DNA from: SZAS-79 sp963844255
Lineage (GTDB): Bacteria > Pseudomonadota > Gammaproteobacteria > Burkholderiales > SG8-39
Reading direction: 5' to 3'
Assembly (NCBI GenBank): GCA_963844255.1
Contig: CAWJNP010000041.1
Coordinates: 1-64,000 of the forward strand
Length of the DNA stretch: 64,000 nucleotides
A model generated the notes under the pieces. The model saw only the letters and a program-made list of their open reading frames with translations. It was not told the DNA's origin and did not search any database. Positions 7,722-16,003 of the stretch are shown here, one piece after another. The position numbers were made by a program, and so were the translations under genes. How positions within the stretch are numbered: position 1 is the first letter of the stretch; every line of letters starts with the position of its first letter.

Positions 7722-8671
7722 GCTTGCGGTTTGCCGGTGTGCTCGGACACCAGCCTTGCCGCGCACAGGTCCTCGAGTGCCGTGCCGACCGATTTGAACA
7801 GTGTGATTTCGCTGGCGGCGCGGCGGCCCGGATGGCGGCCGCTGACCAGATCGGCGAGTTCCGCGCGCAGCCATTCGCGGGTGATGGTGCCCTGCGCGAT
7901 CGGCTGCACGAGATCGCCGGCCTCGGCCAGTGCGCCGGCAAACGTGTCGACAAAGACTTCGGCCCGCAGCACGAGCGCGTCGTCGCTCTCGCGCATCTCG
8001 CGGGTGAATGCACCCACGAGATCGACGTGGGTGCCCGGCCGCACCTGCGCGCCACGCACGATGGGTTCGCGAGAGGTCGTTGCGCAGCTCACGATGTCCG
8101 CCTGTTCCAGGCCCGCGTCGAGCGCGGCCACCGGTTCGGCGGGCAGGCCGTCGCGCGCGAGGGATTGCGCGAGCGCAGACGCGCGCCCCGGTGAGCGTCC
8201 CCAGACGAGGATCCGTTCGATTGCGCGCACCGAACAATGCGCAGCGGCCATGTAGGGCGCGAGTGCGCCCGTGCCGACGATCAGCAGACACTTCGCATCG
8301 GCGCGCGACAAATAGCCGGCGGCCAGCGCCGATGCCGCCGCCGTGCGGCGCAGGGTGATCGCTTCACCGTCGATCAAACCGAGCGGGTGGCCGGTGGCGC
8401 CATCGAGCAGCACGTACAGCGCCGACACGCTTGCGAGCCCTTGCGCCCGGTTGCGCGGAAACACGGTCACCAGCTTGACGCCGATGTCCTCGCCCGCGCG
8501 CCATGCGGGCATCAGCAGCAGCCGGTCGCCTTCGGGCGTCACCGCGTAACTCGAGCGCACCGGCGCTTCGGCGCCGGCCGCGAAGGCATCGCGCAGCGCC
8601 GCGACGAGCGCGGGCCAGGGCAGGGCTGCGTGTACTTCGGCGGCGGGGATGTAGCGAATCGATGCGGACAC
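7718..8671 (-). CDS. Ornithine cyclodeaminase/mu-crystallin family NAD(P)-dependent enzyme
   Basis: 317 residues. The family's conserved Lys region (GVKLVTVFP), substrate-site DGEAITLRRTAA and Rossmann motif IVGTGALAPYM are visible. Members include ornithine cyclodeaminase, alanine dehydrogenase, delta1-pyrroline/piperideine-2-carboxylate reductases and ketimine reductases. It is divergent from an FAD amine oxidase across a 66-base gap and coupled to an exporter. A cyclic imino-acid (ketimine) reductase is therefore plausible: the oxidase would make an imino or oxo acid and this enzyme would reduce it. The exact substrate is not resolvable. Confidence 0.85.
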   Translation of the reverse strand: MSASIRYIPAAEVHAALPWPALVAALRDAFAAGAEAPVRSSYAVTPEGDRLLLMPAWRAGEDIGVKLVTVFPRNRAQGLASVSALYVLLDGATGHPLGLIDGEAITLRRTAAASALAAGYLSRADAKCLLIVGTGALAPYMAAAHCSVRAIERILVWGRSPGRASALAQSLARDGLPAEPVAALDAGLEQADIVSCATTSREPIVRGAQVRPGTHVDLVGAFTREMRESDDALVLRAEVFVDTFAGALAEAGDLVQPIAQGTITREWLRAELADLVSGRHPGRRAASEITLFKSVGTALEDLCAARLVSEHTGKPQA

Positions 8672-8737
8672 GGGGCGATCCTTGGTTGCGCAGGCGCTAT
8701 GCTACTAGCTCGTTCCAGACAGGATGCGAAACGAGGC

Positions 8738-9913
8738 ATGCGGCAGAAGATTGTTGTGATCGGCGGCGGGGCGATCGGCAGCGCCATTGCGGCCTTCACG
8801 CTCGGTGATCCAGCATTTCAAGGCGAGGTCACCGTGATCGAGCGCGACCCGTCCTACGCGCGGGCTTCGTCGGCGCTCTCGGCAAGCTCGATCCGCCAGC
8901 AGTTCTCCTCGGCGATCAACATCGAGATGTCGCGCTTCGGCATCGAGTACCTGCGTCGTGCGGGCGAACTGCTGGCGGTCGGTGGCGAGCGTCCAGAACT
9001 CGGCCTCAGGGAGCAGGGTTACCTGTTCCTCGCCTCTGCGGCCGGTGCGGGGATCCTCGAGGAGAACCACCGGTTGCAGCGCGCCCACGGTGCCGACATC
9101 GCACTGCTGGATCCTGCACAACTGCGCAGCCGATTCCCCTGGCTGTCGACCGACGGGGTCGCGCTGGGCGCGCTCGGGCTCTCCGGCGAGGGTTGGTTCG
9201 ACGGCTACAGCCTGCTGCAGGCGTTCCGGCGCAAGGCGCGCGCGCTCGGCGCAACCTACCTGCATGCCGAGGCCTGCGGGATCGACAGCGGACCCGGGCG
9301 CGCGGGCGCGGTGCGGCTGGCGGACGGAGCGTGCGTGCCCTGCGACATCCTGGTCAATGCGGCCGGGCCCTGGGCGCGCGAGCCGGCCGGGTGGCTCGGG
9401 TTCGACCTGCCGGTGCGCGCGCGGCGCCGCGCAGTGTTCGTGGTGACCTGCCCGACACCGATTGCAGGCGTGCCGCTGGTCATTGATCCTTCGGGCGTGT
9501 ATTTCAGGCCCGAGGGTGCCGGCGGCTTCATCTGCGGTACTTCGCCGGATGCGGCCCACGATGCCGACGACCTGCCGCTGGAGGTCGACCACGCGGTGTT
9601 CCAGGACACCGTCTGGCCGGTGCTGGCCGCGCGCGTGCCGGCATTCGAAGCGCTGCGGCAGACCAGTGCCTGGGCCGGCTACTATGAATACAACACCTTC
9701 GATCAGAACGGCATCGTCGGCTTTCATCCGGTGGTGAAGAACCTGATCCTGGCCAACGGTTTCTCCGGCCACGGCCTGCAGCACTCGCCGGCGGTGGGAC
9801 GCGGCGTGGCTGAACTGATCGTGCATGGGGCCTACCGGAGTCTGGACCTCTCGCCGCTTGCGTTCGAGCGCATCGCCGCGCAGCAACCGCTGCGCGAGCG
9901 GAATGTGGTCTGA
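8738..9913 (+). CDS. FAD-dependent oxidoreductase (DAO family)
   Basis: 391 residues from ATG 8738; an in-frame ATG at 8699 gives a longer form. The N-terminus IVVIGGGAIGSA is the FAD dinucleotide fold. The C-terminus NGFSGHGLQHSPAVGR matches the DAO/glycine oxidase/sarcosine oxidase family FAD-binding end. It oxidises an amino or imino group to an imine or oxo acid, passing electrons to oxygen or the respiratory chain. It is divergent from the cyclodeaminase-like gene, with starts 67 bases apart, so both may share a regulatory region. An amino acid or N-methyl amino acid is the likely substrate class. Confidence 0.85.
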   Translation: MRQKIVVIGGGAIGSAIAAFTLGDPAFQGEVTVIERDPSYARASSALSASSIRQQFSSAINIEMSRFGIEYLRRAGELLAVGGERPELGLREQGYLFLASAAGAGILEENHRLQRAHGADIALLDPAQLRSRFPWLSTDGVALGALGLSGEGWFDGYSLLQAFRRKARALGATYLHAEACGIDSGPGRAGAVRLADGACVPCDILVNAAGPWAREPAGWLGFDLPVRARRRAVFVVTCPTPIAGVPLVIDPSGVYFRPEGAGGFICGTSPDAAHDADDLPLEVDHAVFQDTVWPVLAARVPAFEALRQTSAWAGYYEYNTFDQNGIVGFHPVVKNLILANGFSGHGLQHSPAVGRGVAELIVHGAYRSLDLSPLAFERIAAQQPLRERNVV

Positions 9914-9930
9914 GATCCGGAGCGGCCACA

Positions 9931-10010
9931 CAATTCGTTAAGAATTATTTTAAAATTTTCAGCACTGGGGCGGGTATCCTGTCAGTTAATGTATCGATAC
10001 CGATACAAAT
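9931..10010. promoter_or_regulatory. AT-rich block with operator-like dyad TGTATCG-N4-CGATACA, copy A
   Basis: The 18-base dyad occupies 9990-10007: arms TGTATCG and CGATACA with spacer ATAC. About 60 bases upstream of it (AT-rich run, then a GCGGGTATCCTGTCAG-like stretch) align without gaps to copy B near 41425. It lies between the convergent 3' ends of the FAD oxidase and the RlmK gene, so no annotated gene starts immediately downstream on either strand. It could be an operator, an orphan promoter for an untranslated RNA, or a dispersed element. Confidence 0.55.
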
Positions 10011-10059
10011 TGAGACTCGAAATCGCGACTCGCCGCGGTACTGAAGCGATCGGCGGCGT

Positions 10060-11061
10060 CTATTTCTGCAAGTGCCAGGCGCGATGCGGCGGCGGGTGGT
10101 TCGGGCGGTTGAAGTCCTCCGGCACGGTCTGGCGGGTGATCTCGCGCAGCCCGAAGCTTTGCTGCAGCGGTGCTTCCATCGCGAAGGTGCGCAGGTTGGT
10201 CGAGAAGAACAATTCGCCGCCTTCGCGCAGCAGGGTGCGGCACTGGCGGATCAGCCAGACGTGGTCGCGCTGGACATCAAGCACACCGCGCATCTTCTTG
10301 GAGTTCGAGAACGAGGGCGGGTCGAGCACGATCAGGTCGAACTGCGAAGCTTTTTCCGCCGCATCCTCCAGCCAGACGAGCACGTCGGCGCGCTCGAGGC
10401 GGTGACTGTCCATGGCAATGCCGTTCAGCGCAAGGTTGCGCGCAGTCCAGGCCTGGTAGGTGTTCGACAGGTCGAGCGTCAGCGAACTTTCCGCACCCGC
10501 GTGCGCCGCGTACACGGTGAAACTGCCGGTATAGGCGAAGAGATTAAGGAAGCGCGTGCCGCGTCCTGCCGCAGCGCGCGCCGCAATGTTCGACGCAACC
10601 AGCGCGCGGGTCTGCCGGTGGTCCAGAAACAACCCGGTGTCGAGGTAGGCATCGAAATTGACTTCGAAACGCAGGCCGGCCTCCCCGACCACGCAGACTT
10701 CGGCGGCATCGTCGATTTTTTCGTACTGCGCGACACCGCGCTGCCGCTCGCGGCGTTTCAGGTGCAATTGGTTCGCAGGGATTGCGCAGACTGCGCAGAT
10801 GGCGTCGCAGACGGCGACCATCCACGCGGTGTAATCGGCGTCGCTGCGCTTCCAGCCGGTGTCGATTTCCTGCACGTGCAGGCGTACTTCTGCGCGTGGC
10901 GACAGCGTCTCGAACCAGTCGATCGCGAAAGGGAACTGGGGCACGTCCCGGTCGTAGAGGCGAAAGCAGGAGATGCCGCGGCGCCGCGCCCACTTTCGCC
11001 AGTGGGCGAGGTTTTTGGCAAGGCGGTTGGCGAAGGGGCTGACGTCCGGCGAGGGATCCAT
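10060..11061 (-). CDS. rlmK: Stand-alone RlmK-type 23S rRNA (guanine-N7) methyltransferase
   Basis: 333 residues from ATG 11061. The protein matches the C-terminal half of enterobacterial RlmKL along its length. It opens with FANRLAKNLAHWRKWA, has YDRDVPQFPFAID, then the Rossmann SAM motif NLFAYTGSFTVYAA, the catalytic DPPSFSNSK and the C-terminal FNRPNHPPPHRAWHL. In E. coli the RlmK half makes m7G2069 in 23S rRNA. There is no THUMP/RlmL half here, so the gene is split or the RlmL half lies elsewhere. It is transcribed away from the NrfJ-like gene with a 58-base gap. Confidence 0.8.
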   Translation of the reverse strand: MDPSPDVSPFANRLAKNLAHWRKWARRRGISCFRLYDRDVPQFPFAIDWFETLSPRAEVRLHVQEIDTGWKRSDADYTAWMVAVCDAICAVCAIPANQLHLKRRERQRGVAQYEKIDDAAEVCVVGEAGLRFEVNFDAYLDTGLFLDHRQTRALVASNIAARAAAGRGTRFLNLFAYTGSFTVYAAHAGAESSLTLDLSNTYQAWTARNLALNGIAMDSHRLERADVLVWLEDAAEKASQFDLIVLDPPSFSNSKKMRGVLDVQRDHVWLIRQCRTLLREGGELFFSTNLRTFAMEAPLQQSFGLREITRQTVPEDFNRPNHPPPHRAWHLQK

Positions 11062-11119
11062 GGGCCGATTATCGCCGGAGAGCGATGCACGCGCAGGGCG
11101 TGCCCCTTTGCACAGAGAG

Positions 11120-11803
11120 CTACTTTTGCAGCGAGGCGTCCTCGACCAGGACCTTGTAGCTGTAGCCGGCCCCGAAATCACGGTCCGTGTGGACGATGCC
11201 CTTTGCGACCACCACGTCACCGACCTTCGCGCTGTCCTTGGTCGTGACAAGCAGATCGTTCGTGTTGTCTGTGGCCGAACCCGACCCATCGCGCAAGTGG
11301 ACCCAGTTGCGTCCCATGATGTTCGAATTGAACTTTACGACCATACCGCGCACCAGAACCGTCTTGTCCTTCATGGCGGCCTTTCCACCCACGACTTCGG
11401 AAACGGTTCGCGCGTTCGGACCACTGGCCTTTGCGACCGCGGCATCGGCGACGGTCGCCGGCTTGCCCACCCCGGCGTGCGCCGCCGCCATGCCGCTCTT
11501 GTCGCCGGACAAGGTGCCGAAGACGATCTTGTCGAAGGTCTTGTTCAGCGACTTGCTCTCGAAATTCGTCATCAGCATGGTGTTCTCGATCGCAACCTCG
11601 GCGCCTTTCTTGACGGCTGTCTTCGCCACGGCCGCCCAGGTTTCGCCGTTCCTGGTCTTCAGGCGCAGGTAGGTGTAGGCCTCCACGTCCCTGACTTCGA
11701 GCACCACGCCCGTGAGCGGTGCAGAGGGGGGCGGCGCGTCTGCGGCGCGGCCGGTGCCAATGCCGAGCAGCATGGCTGCCAGTACGAGAGTAAATCCGTT
11801 CAT
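11120..11803 (-). CDS. Periplasmic NrfJ-like/OB-fold protein
   Basis: 227 residues from ATG 11803. Signal peptide about residues 1-23 (LVLAAMLLGIGTGRAAD). Residues ~30-95 (VEAYTYLRLKTRNGETWAAV, then VEI-ENTMLMTNFESKSLNKTFD) resemble the small NrfJ-related periplasmic domain. Residues ~145-225 (VRGMVVKFNSNIMGRNWVHL, then VGDVVVAKGIV) resemble a nucleic-acid-type OB fold. Such pairs occur in uncharacterised periplasmic proteins, and the function is unknown. It lies downstream of the TRAP binding protein on the same strand but after a terminator-like hairpin, so it is probably a separate transcript. Confidence 0.65.
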   Translation of the reverse strand: MNGFTLVLAAMLLGIGTGRAADAPPPSAPLTGVVLEVRDVEAYTYLRLKTRNGETWAAVAKTAVKKGAEVAIENTMLMTNFESKSLNKTFDKIVFGTLSGDKSGMAAAHAGVGKPATVADAAVAKASGPNARTVSEVVGGKAAMKDKTVLVRGMVVKFNSNIMGRNWVHLRDGSGSATDNTNDLLVTTKDSAKVGDVVVAKGIVHTDRDFGAGYSYKVLVEDASLQK

Positions 11804-11840
11804 TGGTTTCTGATCCTTGTATTGAATGACTGCGCGGCAG

Positions 11841-11868
11841 AAAAAGCCCCGCGTGCGCGGGGCCTTTC
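11841..11868 (-). terminator. Intrinsic terminator for the TRAP binding-protein gene
   Basis: Reading the minus strand, a GC stem (GCCCCGC / GCGGGGC, small loop) is followed directly by a TTTTT run at 11841-11845. It begins about 30 bases after the stop codon of the gene ending at 11898. On the plus strand the same stem is followed by a weaker TTTCTT. Confidence 0.75.
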
Positions 11869-11897
11869 TTCGGTCCGGTCGGGTACGTGACCGGTGC

Positions 11898-13013
11898 TTA
11901 CTTCTTTGGTGGTACGCGTTGCGAATTGCGTTGTGCCGCGACCATGAAGTTGTCGAAGCGGTTTTCCGCGATCGAGAACCACTGCACCTGCTCGTCGCGG
12001 TACTTCTTCCACGGCTCGTACACCTTCCGGAATTTGGCGTTTTTGGTCGAGATGTCATCGAACACCTCTGTCGACGCCTTGTAGCACGCGGCCATGATGT
12101 CGTTGGAGAACGATTGCAGCTTGACGCCGGCCGCGAGCAGCCGTTTCAGCGCGCCGGGGTTGCCACTGTCGTACTTGGTCTGGATCCATTCGTAGGTGTC
12201 GGCACAGGCGGCTTCGAGGATTGCCTGGTAGTCCTTGGGCAGTGCGTTCCAGGCCTTCATGTTCACCAGCAGGTCCAGTTCGGTGCTGCCTTCCCACCAT
12301 GCCGGGTAGTAGTAGTTCTTCGCCACCTTGTAAAAGCCCAGTTTTTCGTCGTCATACGGTCCGACCCACTCCGCGGCATCGATGGTGCCCTTTTCCAGTG
12401 CAGGGTAGATGTCGCCGCCGGGGATCATCTGCGGCACCACGCCCAGCTTGGACAGCACCAGGCCCGCCGTGCCGCCCATGCGCATCTTGAGGCCTTTCAG
12501 GTCGGCAACTGTCCTGACCTCCTTGCGGAACCACCCGCCCATCTGCGCGCCTGTGTTGCCGCAGGGGATGTTGTGGCAGTTGTATTCGGCGAAAAACTCG
12601 CGCATCAGTTCCAGGCCACCGGCCTGGCGCATCCACGAGCGCTGCTGGCGCGCGTTCAGGCCGAAAGGAATGGAGGCGGCAAATGCAAACGTCGGATCCT
12701 TGCCGAAATAGTAGTAGTTCGCGGTGTGTCCGCACTCTACCGTGCCGTTCTGCACGGCATCCAGCACCTGCAGGCCGCCGACGATCTCGCCGGCCGCGAA
12801 CAGCTTGATGCTGAATTTTCCGTTTGTCGCATCCGAGACCCGCTTGGCGAGAAACTCCATGCCACCGTAGAGCGCATCCAGACTCTTAGGCCAGCTCATG
12901 GCAAGGCGCCAGGAGACATTCGGTGCCTGCGCACTGACGATGCCAGGCGCGGCGACGGCGCTGCCGGCCGCGACGGTCAGACCTGCTTTCTTGAGGAAGG
13001 AACGACGTTTCAC
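11898..13013 (-). CDS. TRAP transporter solute-binding protein, DctP/TakP family
   Basis: 371 residues from GTG 13013, chosen because AGGAG lies 6 bases upstream and the product then opens with a twin-arginine signal (RRSFLKKAGL). The mature domain shows DctP/TakP family landmarks (LFAAGEIVGGLQVLDAV, MRMGGTAGLVLSKLG, GGDIYPALEKGTIDAAEW). TakP-type proteins bind 2-oxo acids or related carboxylates and deliver them to DctQM membrane subunits. No DctQ or DctM gene lies in the window, so this is an orphan receptor that must use partners elsewhere. The gene ends in a strong hairpin terminator. Confidence 0.88.
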   Translation of the reverse strand: MKRRSFLKKAGLTVAAGSAVAAPGIVSAQAPNVSWRLAMSWPKSLDALYGGMEFLAKRVSDATNGKFSIKLFAAGEIVGGLQVLDAVQNGTVECGHTANYYYFGKDPTFAFAASIPFGLNARQQRSWMRQAGGLELMREFFAEYNCHNIPCGNTGAQMGGWFRKEVRTVADLKGLKMRMGGTAGLVLSKLGVVPQMIPGGDIYPALEKGTIDAAEWVGPYDDEKLGFYKVAKNYYYPAWWEGSTELDLLVNMKAWNALPKDYQAILEAACADTYEWIQTKYDSGNPGALKRLLAAGVKLQSFSNDIMAACYKASTEVFDDISTKNAKFRKVYEPWKKYRDEQVQWFSIAENRFDNFMVAAQRNSQRVPPKK

Positions 13014-13312
13014 AGGAATCTCCTTGTCTGAGGCGAAAATGCAATGGGAACTATTTTTGGCACCTGCTCGTGTCCCTCCCCATGCGACGGTCCGGTGCTG
13101 ATCTGGCCGCCCGATATATGGCGAATATGGTGCGCCCCCGGAGTGGACGCTTGCAAGGTTGGTGGCTGGCGTGCACAACCGGATTCGGAACGACCTGACC
13201 ACGCTGAAGAAACTCACCCGGCCGTTCGCTGTCTAGGGGGGGGGCCACGATGTCCGTACCCGCTGCGTCGAGGCCCGTCAGGGCAATCGACGCGTACCCG
13301 CGGCCTGAATTT
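13014..13312. other. 299-base intergenic region with a G9 tract
   Basis: No credible coding region on either strand. It holds the leader and presumably the promoter of the minus-strand TRAP binding-protein gene (the GTG is at 13013), and the 3' flank of the glycine-zipper lipoprotein gene. A run of nine G occupies 13236-13244. I could not identify clear -35/-10 elements. Confidence 0.6.
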
Positions 13313-13714
13313 TTACCTGGCGGGTTCCTGCCGGGGAACGGCCATGAATGCGCCGAGCCCGGCGCCGATGGCGGTCGCAGCCGCCCGGCCATTGCCGCCG
13401 CCGAAGCGCGACCCGATGACGCCGCCGATCGCAGCACCCACCGCCGCATCGTTTGTGTATTGGCCCTGGGACATCATCGCGCCGGTGGCAGCGCCGACTG
13501 CGGTGCCCACCAGCCTGCCATGGCCTCCGCCAAGCTGGCTGCCAATGATGCCACCAGCGACGGTTCCGACCGCCACCCGGCCCGGATCGTTCTGAAACCC
13601 TGACGGTGCAGGCTGATTCAGTGCGGGATGGCCGTAGTTGACCATTGCCGGCTGCGGCGCTGCGCAACCTGAAAGAAATGCAAGGGAGACGACTGCAGCG
13701 TGAACGGGTTTCAT
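13313..13714 (-). CDS. Glycine-zipper lipoprotein
   Basis: 133 residues. A lipoprotein signal with lipobox LSGC (Cys17) is followed by a Pro/Asn-rich spacer and two glycine-zipper hairpins (VAVGTVAGGIIGSQLGGG and VGAAIGGVIGSRFGGG), as in Rickettsia 17-kDa-antigen/OmpA-like 2TM zipper proteins. It is predicted to sit in the outer membrane or inner leaflet. The function is unknown, but relatives are structural or stress-related envelope components. It is divergent from the LpoB-like operon across ~220 bases. Confidence 0.8.
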   Translation of the reverse strand: MKPVHAAVVSLAFLSGCAAPQPAMVNYGHPALNQPAPSGFQNDPGRVAVGTVAGGIIGSQLGGGHGRLVGTAVGAATGAMMSQGQYTNDAAVGAAIGGVIGSRFGGGNGRAAATAIGAGLGAFMAVPRQEPAR

Positions 13715-13934
13715 TTTCTTTCCTTTTCTGCCACCTGATTCAGGTGGGATGCCTGCCAGTTGGGGGGTCTGTCCATCCCCCGTTTGCGGTACACCGCGGG
13801 CGCCCGAAATAAGGGACTATTTCACCGACAATAATTATCACATATAGTTCCGCGACAACTGCACAATCCGCATATGCATACAGCGCGTTTTGAGCACGAA
13901 GTCATCCCAGTGGAATGAAAAAGGAAAAAATGCC
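13715..13934. promoter_or_regulatory. Divergent intergenic region, glycine-zipper gene / LpoB-like operon
   Basis: 220 bases between two start codons on opposite strands. It contains the most AT-rich stretch of this neighbourhood (around 13808-13850, including AATAATTATCACATATAG), consistent with one or two promoters, and a GCATATGC palindrome near 13870. The weak ribosome site AAGGAAAA precedes ATG 13935. Individual promoter hexamers cannot be assigned with confidence. Confidence 0.4.
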
Positions 13935-14576
13935 ATGGCCCGACCGTTCACCCGCATTGCAGCCCTCCTGATCCTCGTATCCGGCATTGCAAGCTGCCAG
14001 ACCAATCCGCCCGTGCAGAATTCCACCGGGGTTTCGTCGATGGAGGTCGATCCCTCGCGCAAAGGTCCGGTTTCGGGCGTCGGCGTGGAAGGGCAGGACA
14101 TCACGGCGATGACCGATCAGATGATGCGCGACATGCTCGCCGAGCCGATCTTTGCCAATACCGGCAAGCTTCCGCGCGTGATCATCGACAGCGAGTACTT
14201 CGTCAACGAGAGCTCGCAGGCCATGAACAAGAATCTCATCACGCAGCGCCTGATGATCAACCTGAACCGCGCGGCGCGCTCCAAGATGCGGTTTGTCAAC
14301 CGGCAGAACTCCGCCATGGTCGAGCGGGAGCGTGATCTCAAGCGCAGCGGGACCACGGATGCCGGCACCACAGGCCTCGCGAAGGCGGTGCTGGGCGCCG
14401 ACTACCGCCTGTCGGGCAAGATCGGCTCTCTCGACAGCCGCAACACGAAGACCGGGATGATGCAGCGCTATACGCAGATCTCGTTCGAGATGACGGATCT
14501 TGAGAACAATGAAATCGTCTGGACCGGCATCTACGAATTCTCCCGCGCCGCGGCAGACGACGTCATCTACCGCTGA
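13935..14576 (+). CDS. LpoB-like penicillin-binding-protein activator lipoprotein
   Basis: 213 residues from ATG 13935, with GGA about 9 bases upstream. The lipobox is SGIASC. The body (DITAMTDQMMRDML, PRVIIDSEYFVNESS, MRFVNRQNSAMVERERDL, GADYRLSGKIGSLDSR, then YTQISFEMTDLENNEIVW) matches the LpoB/YcfM family, whose E. coli member is an outer-membrane lipoprotein that stimulates PBP1b. The next gene is YcfL-like, the partner found beside lpoB in enterics, which supports the call. It is the first gene of a four-gene same-strand cluster. Confidence 0.82.
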   Translation: MARPFTRIAALLILVSGIASCQTNPPVQNSTGVSSMEVDPSRKGPVSGVGVEGQDITAMTDQMMRDMLAEPIFANTGKLPRVIIDSEYFVNESSQAMNKNLITQRLMINLNRAARSKMRFVNRQNSAMVERERDLKRSGTTDAGTTGLAKAVLGADYRLSGKIGSLDSRNTKTGMMQRYTQISFEMTDLENNEIVWTGIYEFSRAAADDVIYR

Positions 14577-14590
14577 TCCGGAGACCGAAC

Positions 14591-15070
14591 ATGAACAGAA
14601 CACTCATTGCCCTCGGTCTGGCCGCGATGGCGGCAGGTTGTGCCACCACCCAGTCCACGCCGCCCACGTATGCCGGCTGCCGGACCTGGGAGCAGCAGGC
14701 CGGCGCACCGAACCTGACCGCCGTGTCGGTGCTTTCGCCGGAACTTGCCAAGGTCATCGGCGTGCAGGAAGTCATGACCTCGCGCACCGGCACCGGGCTG
14801 GCCGCCGTTCAAGCGTCGGTCTACAACTGCTCGGACGTCGACGTCGTGCTTCTGATGCGCGTCCGCTTCAACGGTGCGCGCGGCCAGAGCGAACCGCCCA
14901 GCGCGTGGAAGACCGTGCACCTCGCGCCGCGCGGGCAGGCCAGCTATGGCGAATCCGCGGTTTCGGACAAGACACAGGCCCTGGCGGTCGACATTTACGA
15001 TGCCAATCGCGGCCAGTCGCAGTTTGCCCCCGGGCAGCAGTACGTCGTTCCTGCGGAACCCCAGAAGTAA
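14591..15070 (+). CDS. YcfL-like (DUF1425) lipoprotein
   Basis: 159 residues. The lipobox is MAAGC (Cys17). The rest is a small beta-rich domain (VYNCSDVDVVLLMRVRFN), as in DUF1425/YcfL proteins. The role is unknown; in enterics it neighbours lpoB. It lies 14 bases after the LpoB-like gene and 11 bases before the next gene, so it is in the same transcript. It is predicted to be anchored in the outer membrane. Confidence 0.75.
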   Translation: MNRTLIALGLAAMAAGCATTQSTPPTYAGCRTWEQQAGAPNLTAVSVLSPELAKVIGVQEVMTSRTGTGLAAVQASVYNCSDVDVVLLMRVRFNGARGQSEPPSAWKTVHLAPRGQASYGESAVSDKTQALAVDIYDANRGQSQFAPGQQYVVPAEPQK

Positions 15071-15081
15071 GGGAGATGCAC

Positions 15082-15930
15082 ATGAAATGTCGACTCATAC
15101 CGGTGCTGCTCCCGATCTTCGTTTGCGGCACGGCGCTGGCGCAGAACCAGGCCATCCCCGAAAGCGCCTACCGCAAGAGCGATTCCGAAGTGCTTGTGGC
15201 ACAGCCTTCCGCATCGGCGGGGCCGCTGTACGATCGCGCTCGGTTCAGTGCGGCCTATGCGAAGGCCAAGCGTCCTACCGTTGCGGTGCTGTGGAACCGC
15301 TCGTTCACCGACATGCTGGAACAGAACACCGTGACCCAGGTCAGTGTCCGCAGCTCGCAGGCAGCCATGGCGTCCAAGGAAGTCGCGCAGGTTCCAGGCT
15401 ACGCCGTCGGTGTGGCCGCGGGCATCGGTGCATCGGAGACAACCATCACCGCCGGGGATTACAAGACCCAGCAGGCCGCCCGCAAGGGGCCGGTCGAGCG
15501 TGTCGACCTGCAGATGCGCAGTTCATTCATCCAGACGATCGCAGCGGCCGGGGTGCGCACCGTGGATCGAAACGTGGTGATGCGCACCACCGCGGCCAAA
15601 CGCAAGGACGGAAACCTGGACAAGCAGGAAATCGAGACCGCCGCGCTGCTCAAGCACGCCACGCTGCTGATGGAAATCCTCAATACGCGGGACAACGCTT
15701 CGCCGACGGGCTGGTCCACCTACGTATCGGTGAAGCGCCTGGCCGATGGCATGGTCCTCACTGAAGGTTATTTCGACGGCAATCCGCAGGAAGGCGCGCC
15801 GCGGCAGACGCCCAGATTCGAGGCCGATCCGCGTGGCGGTTACCGTGAACTGGCACCCAAGGTCACCGAAGTCGGCCGCCTGGCCGCCGAACAGACCCTG
15901 GCCCGCCTGGGAGAGGCGCTCGCGCAGTAG
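15082..15930 (+). CDS. Periplasmic protein of the LpoB-like cluster, unknown function
   Basis: 282 residues from the second ATG (15082), because GGGAG sits 6 bases upstream of it but directly abuts the first ATG (15076). Sec signal peptide about residues 1-20 (FVCGTALAQ). I do not recognise a named family. The order of motifs (VAVLWNRSFTDML, a Lys/Arg-rich middle, SSFIQTIAAAGVRTVDRNV) recalls CsgG/LpoB-type assembly proteins, in which a disordered segment is followed by a domain reporting on a partner. It is predicted soluble in the periplasm. Context links it to the PBP-activator operon. Confidence 0.65.
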   Translation: MKCRLIPVLLPIFVCGTALAQNQAIPESAYRKSDSEVLVAQPSASAGPLYDRARFSAAYAKAKRPTVAVLWNRSFTDMLEQNTVTQVSVRSSQAAMASKEVAQVPGYAVGVAAGIGASETTITAGDYKTQQAARKGPVERVDLQMRSSFIQTIAAAGVRTVDRNVVMRTTAAKRKDGNLDKQEIETAALLKHATLLMEILNTRDNASPTGWSTYVSVKRLADGMVLTEGYFDGNPQEGAPRQTPRFEADPRGGYRELAPKVTEVGRLAAEQTLARLGEALAQ

Positions 15931-16003
15931 CGGGGCGTCGCCGGCCGGGGGGCCGGTAGATAGAGTGTCGGATTTCGAGTTCAAGTTTCGGGGGATTTGG
16001 CAG

